Positions 55,803-64,000 of a stretch of 64,000 nt of DNA are shown here, one piece after another. The translations under genes were made by a program, and so were the position numbers. Under the pieces are notes generated by a model. The model had not been told where the DNA came from. It did no database searches and saw nothing but the letters and a program-made list of their open reading frames with translations. Source of the DNA: Insolitispirillum peregrinum (lineage in GTDB: Bacteria > Pseudomonadota > Alphaproteobacteria > Rhodospirillales > Rhodospirillaceae); NCBI RefSeq assembly GCF_900156605.1, contig NZ_FTOA01000005.1, positions 62,001 to 126,000 on the forward strand, in the 5' to 3' direction. The number at the start of each line of letters is the position of its first letter. Position 1 is the stretch's first letter.

Positions 55803-57197
55803 CTACAGGCTTTTCCCGAACAGATAATTCGGGAGCCAGGTGGAAATGATCGGGACATAAGTCACCACCATCAGGCAGACCAGCAGCAGCAGCAGCCACG
55901 GCATCACCGAGCGGACCACCCACAGGATCGAGTTGCCAGTGATCCCGGCGGTCACGAACAGGTTCAGGCCGACCGGCGGTGTCAGCATGCCGATTTCCAT
56001 GTTCACCACCATGATGATCCCCAGATGGATCGGATCGATTCCCAGGCTGATGGCGATCGGGAAGAAAATCGGCGCCATGATCAGCACGATCGCTGACGGT
56101 TCCATGAAGTTCCCGGCCAGCAGCAGCAGGATGTTGACGGCGATCAGGAAGCCCCAGGCGGGCAGGCCCATCTGGACCAGGCTTTCGGCAATATCGAACG
56201 GGATGCGCTCGGTGGTCAGCACATGGGCGAACAGCATCGCATTGGCGATGATGAACAGCAGCATGATGGTGACTTTGGAGGAATCCAGCACGATGTGACG
56301 GACTTCCTTGTCAAAGGGAGCCTTGCAGATCCCCGCCACCGCCATCACCAGATTACGCACCACTGCCGCCGGCAGGCTTTCACCCGGATTGCGCCAGGCG
56401 ACCCCCTTCAGCGGGCCGATGTCGCGATAACCGATCACTGCAATCAAAAAGGCATAGATTGCTGAAATGGCTGCGGCTTCGGTGGGGCTGGCAACACCGC
56501 CATAGATGGTTCCCAACACGATGACGATCAGCATCAGACCGCCCATGGCGCGGGCACCACTGCTGATCAGTTCCATCACACCGGGGAACGGCTGCGCAGG
56601 GAAATTCTTGATCCGTGCCACAATATAGATGGCGATCATCAGAATGACGCCAATCCCGATCCCCGGAATCACCCCGGCGGCAAACATGCGGGCAGCGGAG
56701 ACTTCGGTGGCAGTCGAATAGACCAGCATCACGATTGACGGCGGGATCAGGATTCCCAGCGTACCGGCATTGGTGATCACCCCGGCGGCAAAGGATTTCG
56801 GATAACCGGCCTTGACCATCCCGGCGATCACGATCGAGCCGATGGCCGCCACGGTGGCCGGAGACGAGCCCGAAACGGCGGCAAACAGCATGCAGGCCAT
56901 CACGCTGGCCATCGCCATGCCACCCCGGACATGGCCGACGCAGGCCATGGCAAAGTTGATCAGGCGCCGTGCCACCCCACCGGTCGACAGGAATGCCGAG
57001 GACAGGATGAAAAACGGAATGGCCAGCAAAGTATAATGTTCAGAAACGGCGCTCAGCAGTTTGAGGGAAATCGACGCCAGACTGTCGCCGGAGAAAAACA
57101 GAATGGTCAGCACCGACGACAGGCCCAAAGAGATGGCCACCGGCATCCCCATGAACATGAACACGAACAGGCTGACGAACAAAAATGCCATGGTCAT
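55803..57197 (-). CDS. dctM: TRAP dicarboxylate transporter, large permease subunit
   Basis: Twelve-helix inner-membrane subunit that moves C4-dicarboxylate with sodium. 464 aa, longer than the usual 425-430 because of a loop at about 255-305 (YRDIGPLKGVAWRNPGESLPA). Family features: FMFMGMPVAISLGLSS, AVSGSSPATVAAIGSI, GILIPPSIVMLVYST and TPPVGLNLFV. Starts three bases after the dctQ stop. With dctQ and dctP it completes a TRAP system. Confidence 0.96.
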   Translation of the reverse strand: MTMAFLFVSLFVFMFMGMPVAISLGLSSVLTILFFSGDSLASISLKLLSAVSEHYTLLAIPFFILSSAFLSTGGVARRLINFAMACVGHVRGGMAMASVMACMLFAAVSGSSPATVAAIGSIVIAGMVKAGYPKSFAAGVITNAGTLGILIPPSIVMLVYSTATEVSAARMFAAGVIPGIGIGVILMIAIYIVARIKNFPAQPFPGVMELISSGARAMGGLMLIVIVLGTIYGGVASPTEAAAISAIYAFLIAVIGYRDIGPLKGVAWRNPGESLPAAVVRNLVMAVAGICKAPFDKEVRHIVLDSSKVTIMLLFIIANAMLFAHVLTTERIPFDIAESLVQMGLPAWGFLIAVNILLLLAGNFMEPSAIVLIMAPIFFPIAISLGIDPIHLGIIMVVNMEIGMLTPPVGLNLFVTAGITGNSILWVVRSVMPWLLLLLVCLMVVTYVPIISTWLPNYLFGKSL

Positions 57198-57200
57198 GGG

Positions 57201-57746
57201 TTACTTGCTCCCCTGCTCGTCGGTATCGACCAGATGCATGGCATCCTTGGCTTCATCGGCAAAGGCAAAGCCATCGGCCTTGTCGGTCAGGATTTGCCAG
57301 GCCAGTTGCAGAAAGCGGATACCCAGCAGGATCAGGCCGATCAACAGGATGGAATGGGCAAGCCATTTGGCAATATGCAGGTCATCGACCTTGATGCCGA
57401 TCTTGTAGACCTTTTTCAGATAGAACCACGCCCCCCACGAGAACAGGGCGCAATAGACGATCGATCCGATGACGGCGACAAAGGACACAAGGCGACGGAT
57501 GTGGCGCGGCAGCAGGCGGACAAAGGCATCGACGCCAATGTGGCAGCCGACCTTGACGCCATAGGAGGCCCCGAACAGCACCATCCAGGCGGACAGGTGC
57601 AAGGTGGCTTCCTGCGCCCAGTTGATGCCGGTGTTGAACACAAAGCGGGCGACCACTTCGGCGACAACCAGCAGGGTGATGGTAACCATCAGAAGGGAAA
57701 TCACCCCTTCTTCGATGCCATTAAGCCAGCGACGGATGGTTTTCAC
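57201..57746 (-). CDS. dctQ: TRAP dicarboxylate transporter, small permease subunit
   Basis: 181 aa with four transmembrane segments. LLMVTITLLVVAEVVARFVFNTGINWAQEATLHLSAWMVLFGASYGVK is the family core, followed by HIGVDAFVRLLP. It binds DctM in the inner membrane. About 127 bases from dctP, so both may share a transcript with differing yield. Confidence 0.94.
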   Translation of the reverse strand: MKTIRRWLNGIEEGVISLLMVTITLLVVAEVVARFVFNTGINWAQEATLHLSAWMVLFGASYGVKVGCHIGVDAFVRLLPRHIRRLVSFVAVIGSIVYCALFSWGAWFYLKKVYKIGIKVDDLHIAKWLAHSILLIGLILLGIRFLQLAWQILTDKADGFAFADEAKDAMHLVDTDEQGSK

Positions 57747-57873
57747 GATATCCCCTCACGACAGGGAAAAGGGAAACCAGTGGCTTCCACACTTTCCGGG
57801 AGATGGCGAAAATGGGTGAAGATGACGGAGCACCCCACCCCGCAGGACAGGGTACTTCAGTTGGTCATCCGTC

Positions 57874-60475
<2,602 letters not shown>

Positions 60476-60489
<14 letters not shown>

Positions 60490-62428
60490 GGAGGGAGACT
60501 GCTTTCAGCCAAACAGTGAACAGGGCTCCACCCTGGGGAGCATTGCTGGCGGTCAATGTACCACCAAACGTGTCGATGATCCCATGGGAGATCGACAATC
60601 CCAGACCCAGCCCGTGTTCCGGTCCCTTGGTGGAGAAAAATGGCTGGAACGGTTTGTTGACCAGTACCTCGGGCAGGCCGGGGCCGCTGTCACGCACCAG
60701 AATGGCGTATCCGGCTTCATCGTTGACCGTGCGCGGCTCGGCAGTGATCTCCAGCAAGCGGCGATCGCCGTCCTGCATGGCATCAATGGCATTGCGGAAC
60801 AGGTTGACAAACACCTGTTCCAGCCGGATGGTTTCGGCCTGCACCAGCAGGTGCTCGTCGGTGATGGCATTGTGAATGCTGATCCCGCGCAGGCGTCCCC
60901 CGGCCCCGACCAGCTCCAGACTCATCGCAATCACCGGTGCCAGGGCAACCGTGGTGACTTCGCCCCGGGTGCGGCTGGCAAAGCGTTTCAGGTGCCCTGA
61001 AATGTCGGCAATCCGGTGGCACATCTCGAGAATGCGTTGCAGGTTGCCGTCCACATCCGGCAGACGGTTGCGTTGCAACAGGATGCGGGCGTTGTCGGCA
61101 TAGGATTGCAGGGCGGCCAGCGGCTGGTTGACCTCGTGGGTGATGCCTGCCGCCAGTTGCCCGATGGCGGCCAGCTTGCCTGCCTGCACCAGTTCATCCT
61201 GCGCACTGTTCAGCAGTTCTTCGGTGCGGATGCGCTCGATGATTTCGCTGCGCAGGCGCTGGTTGGCTTTTGACAGGTCTTCCGTGCGCTCGCGTACCCG
61301 CACTTCCAGCTGGTCACGGGCGTGGCGCAGGGCTTCCTCTTTTGCCGCCAGCGCGCGTGAGGTGCTTTGTTCCAGCATGATGCGGGTGCGATACCAGTCC
61401 AGCCGTTGCAGGACGGCGTAAACGGTCACCATCAGCAGGGCCAGCCCCAGAAGGACCATGGCGTTGTTCTTGATCACCTGATGGCGCATCGGGGTCAGGT
61501 CGGCCAGCAGGTGAACGGTCCAGCCCGCCTGCGGCATCGGTGAGGACAGCAACAGATAACGGGTTTCAGCAGGGGGATGGCTGGGGGTGTTGACCTCGAC
61601 CCCCAGAATGTCCAGTTCCCGGTTTTCCGCCTGTTCGTTGCGCAGGGTCAGGATATGGTGCCCATCTGTGGTGGTTCTGTCGCGGGTGATGGGCAGGGGG
61701 GATGGCTCGATGCCCGGATAGCGGCGGGTATCCTGCAACCGTTGCCGTGTTTCGGAGGACAGCGGGGCGAGGGTGCGGAACATCCAGTCTTCGACCCCCG
61801 AGATGAAGATCACCCCGTCAGGATCGGTGACGATGATCTTTTCTTCCGCCCCGGACCAGGCCTTTTCAATGTCTTCGGGGTTGCTTTTGATCACCGTGAC
61901 GCCTTCGATGCCCCACGGGCCGATCACCGGATAGGAAAAATAATAGCCCCGCTGCAACGAGGTGGTGCCGATAGCGTAATAATGGCCTGCTGTCCCGGCC
62001 ATCGCCGCCTGAAAATAGGGGCGAAAGGCAAAGTTTTCCCCGACAAAGCTGTCCCTGCGCGCCCAGTTCGAGGCGGCCAGCGTTTCGCCATCCGGGGCCA
62101 TTACATAGCATTCCAGCGCCCCGGTCATGGCGGCAAAGCGTTCAAGCTGGGCATTGGCGTACAGGACTGCCTGCCGGTCATGGCGGTTTTGCAGCACCGC
62201 ACGGACCTGCGCGCTTTCGGACAGAACTTGCGGCAGGGAGGAAAACTTTTCGAGATGTCCGGCAAGATTGGCCGAATAGAGATCAAGAATGCTGGTGGTG
62301 CGGGCGTTCAGGTCGTCGAGGGTGCTTTGTTCGGTCAGGCGGGTTGTCAGCCACAGGGCTGCCGGAGCAACCAGCAGGCTGACAACCACCACAAACAGGA
62401 TACGCCAGGCGCGCAGACGGGCCTGCAT
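60476..62428 (-). CDS. dctB: C4-dicarboxylate sensor histidine kinase
   Basis: 650-aa inner-membrane kinase. Two transmembrane helices (about 10-30 and 310-332) surround a periplasmic double-PAS (PDC-like) sensor with the dicarboxylate-binding style segment (ASNWARRDSFVGENFAFRPYFQAAMAGTAG). Cytoplasmic coiled coil, HisKA with GITHEVNQPLAALQSYADNAR, N-box FVNLFRNAIDAM, RDSGPGLPEVL and GHGLGLGLSISHGI follow. Pairs with DctD. The ATG is immediately next to the stop of the antiporter subunit gene. Confidence 0.96.
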
Positions 62429-64000
62429 TTATGATCCGTTGACGTAGTACAGGATCAGGTAAAAGCCCAGCAGGCCAATCACCCACAGCATGGCGCTCGA
62501 CACCGCCCAGGTACGTGCCAGCGTCCCCGCCGGGCCATGGGTCCGTTCCAGCGAGCCGACCAGATGGTTCCAGACGGTCCGCAAGCCCTGCTCGGCCAGC
62601 GACCACAGGCAGCCGCCATAGCGGTTGACCCGACCGACCAGCCACGACAGGCCGGTGCGATAGAACCAGTCCACATCCAGCGTAATGGTCAGGGTGCGTT
62701 TCATCATCGGCAACAGCACAAAGAATGCCAGACCGGCAAACAGCAGCAACTGAAGCTGTTTGACCACATGCGGCAGGTCATAGGGCACATACTCGACCGC
62801 AAACGGCAGCATGGCATACAGCGGTTGCGGATAGACCCCCAGACCGATGCAAAAGGCCGCCAGCAGCAGCATCGCCGCCTGCATCGAACGCGGCGGGTCC
62901 TTGGGACGCAGGCCGCTGTCTTTCTGGAAGAACACGAACCACGGGAACTTGATGCCCGCGTGCAGGAACACCCCGGCAGAGGCCGCTTCGAGGGCGTACC
63001 ACACCAGCGTCAGGTGCTCGTGCCCGGCGGCGGCGGTGACCATCGACTTGGTGGTAAAGCCCGAGGTCCACGGGAACGCCGAGATGGCCAGTGCGCCGAT
63101 GATGCCGCACAGGGTGGTCAGCGGCATCGACTGGAACAGCCCGCCCAGATCGGTGCATTTGGTCTTGCCGGTCCGGTACATCACCGCTCCGGCGCTCATC
63201 AGCAGCAGGCCCTTGTAGATGATATGGGCAAAGGCGTGGGCGGCCGCGCCGTTGATCGCCAGCGGTGTTCCGATCCCGGCCCCGACCACCATGAATCCGA
63301 CCTGATTGATGATCGAATAGGCCAGAATGCGCCGCATGTCGTTTTCCAGCAGCGCATAGAGGATGCCATAGAACACCATGTACAGGCCGACCCAGATCAG
63401 GATCTCGTTACCGGGGAAGCAGCGCAGCAGGACATAGACGGCGGTTTTGGTGGTAAAGGCCGACAGGAATACCGTCCCTGACCACGAGGCTTCCGGGTAG
63501 GCATCGGGCAGCCAGGCCGACAGCGGCGGTGCTCCGGCGTTGATCAGCACCCCGATCACCATCAGCCAGGTGGCGGCCGTGTCAAGGCGCAGGCTGACCA
63601 CGTCAATGGACCCGGTTTGCACGACGTGGGCGGCAATCCCGGCCATCAGCACCACGCCCCCCAGCAGATGCACCATCAGATAGCGCATCCCGGCCCGCTG
63701 CGAGCCGGTGGTGCGGTTGGCCCACAGGACGGTGGCCGAGGCGATGGCCATCACTTCCCAGAAGGCGAACAGGGTTAGCAGGTCGCCAGCAAAGGCCACC
63801 CCGACCGCGCCCCCGGCATAGGCGAGGGCAGCGGCCAGTTCCATGGTGCGGGTCTGTTTCAGCGAGAACAGCGCCCCGGCAAAGGCCATGATGCTGAAAA
63901 TGCTGCCGAACAGGCGGGACAGGGAGTCCCCCTGCACCGGTTCCAGCGCATAGCCGAGCCAGTGGGTGGATACCACCACGCCATCGGGGATGGTCCACAC
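62429..64000 (-). CDS. Na+/H+ antiporter or proton-conducting NuoM/MrpD-like membrane subunit (5' partial)
   Basis: At least 523 aa with about fourteen membrane helices of the proton-pumping NADH-quinone oxidoreductase/Mrp antiporter type. The frame is open to the window edge and begins within the N-terminal helices (YALEPVQGDSLSRLFGSIFSIMAF). Channel residues appear in LTLFAFWEVMAIAS (the key Glu) and AHAFAHIIYKGLLLMSAGAVMY (Lys in the middle helix). Further markers are SAFPWTSGFTTKSM and ENDMRRILAYSIINQVGFMVVG. A C-terminal extension (about 435-523) carries an additional helix. Subunit D-type or a stand-alone relative cannot be told apart without upstream genes. Not obviously linked to dctBD despite the zero-base gap. 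Confidence 0.88.
   Translation of the reverse strand: MWTIPDGVVVSTHWLGYALEPVQGDSLSRLFGSIFSIMAFAGALFSLKQTRTMELAAALAYAGGAVGVAFAGDLLTLFAFWEVMAIASATVLWANRTTGSQRAGMRYLMVHLLGGVVLMAGIAAHVVQTGSIDVVSLRLDTAATWLMVIGVLINAGAPPLSAWLPDAYPEASWSGTVFLSAFTTKTAVYVLLRCFPGNEILIWVGLYMVFYGILYALLENDMRRILAYSIINQVGFMVVGAGIGTPLAINGAAAHAFAHIIYKGLLLMSAGAVMYRTGKTKCTDLGGLFQSMPLTTLCGIIGALAISAFPWTSGFTTKSMVTAAAGHEHLTLVWYALEAASAGVFLHAGIKFPWFVFFQKDSGLRPKDPPRSMQAAMLLLAAFCIGLGVYPQPLYAMLPFAVEYVPYDLPHVVKQLQLLLFAGLAFFVLLPMMKRTLTITLDVDWFYRTGLSWLVGRVNRYGGCLWSLAEQGLRTVWNHLVGSLERTHGPAGTLARTWAVSSAMLWVIGLLGFYLILYYVNGS

Overview
The window looks like chromosomal DNA from a GC-rich, flagellated spirillum-type alphaproteobacterium, most likely a member of the Rhodospirillales. 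This rests on gene content: the alphaproteobacterial flagellar regulator FliX divergent from flgI, the run pyrB-pyrC-plsY-dprA-topA-rnr, gatCAB divergent from ruvX, a dihydroorotase-like protein of the alphaproteobacterial kind, and palindromic repeats built around GTGGGAACCGGTTTT. I see no prophage, insertion sequence, CRISPR array, rRNA or tRNA gene.

Layout. 0-4.7 kb: the 3' part of a large hybrid histidine kinase, then an HD-GYP response regulator. 4.9-7.6 kb (minus): an overlapping trio, ChaC, an extensin-like lipoprotein and the PBP4-type peptidase DacB. 8-15.3 kb (plus): a five-PAS kinase, a second HD-GYP regulator and a CHASE-PAS-PAS kinase; with the first pair this is a dense cyclic-di-GMP-degrading signalling block. 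15.5-18.7 kb: prfC and dsdA. 19.2-26.4 kb: fliX divergent from flgI-flgJ-flgN-flgK-flgL, with a sigma-54 promoter candidate before flgI. 26.5-43.3 kb (minus): nadK-mak; an unusual cassette of an asparaginase-lectin fusion and an NNCYAYG-motif protein; rnr, topA, dprA; a small unknown gene; plsY, pyrC, pyrB; ridA, an AEC transporter and a cupin. 43.5-46.6 kb: a MASE3-PAS protein that looks like a degenerate histidine kinase, followed by fourteen 55-bp tandem repeats. 46.6-51.3 kb: paaY, then gatCAB divergent from ruvX. 51.6-55.5 kb: a small GAF-like protein, a YdbH/AsmA-like envelope protein, a Panacea-like protein and a small OmpA-domain protein. 55.8-62.4 kb (minus): a complete TRAP dicarboxylate system, dctPQM plus dctBD, with a readable sigma-54 promoter and two candidate DctD sites. 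The window ends inside a MrpD/NuoM-like antiporter subunit.

The noncoding DNA is also rich. There are two tandem arrays of one two-hairpin unit (18.9-19.2 and 45.8-46.55 kb) whose stems differ by compensatory changes, and at least three interspersed palindromic families (called A, B and C here) concentrated at gene 3' ends, one of which supplies the dacB stop codon. The best candidates for undescribed biology are the asparaginase-lectin/NNCYAYG cassette, the hairpin arrays and the MASE3 pseudokinase.
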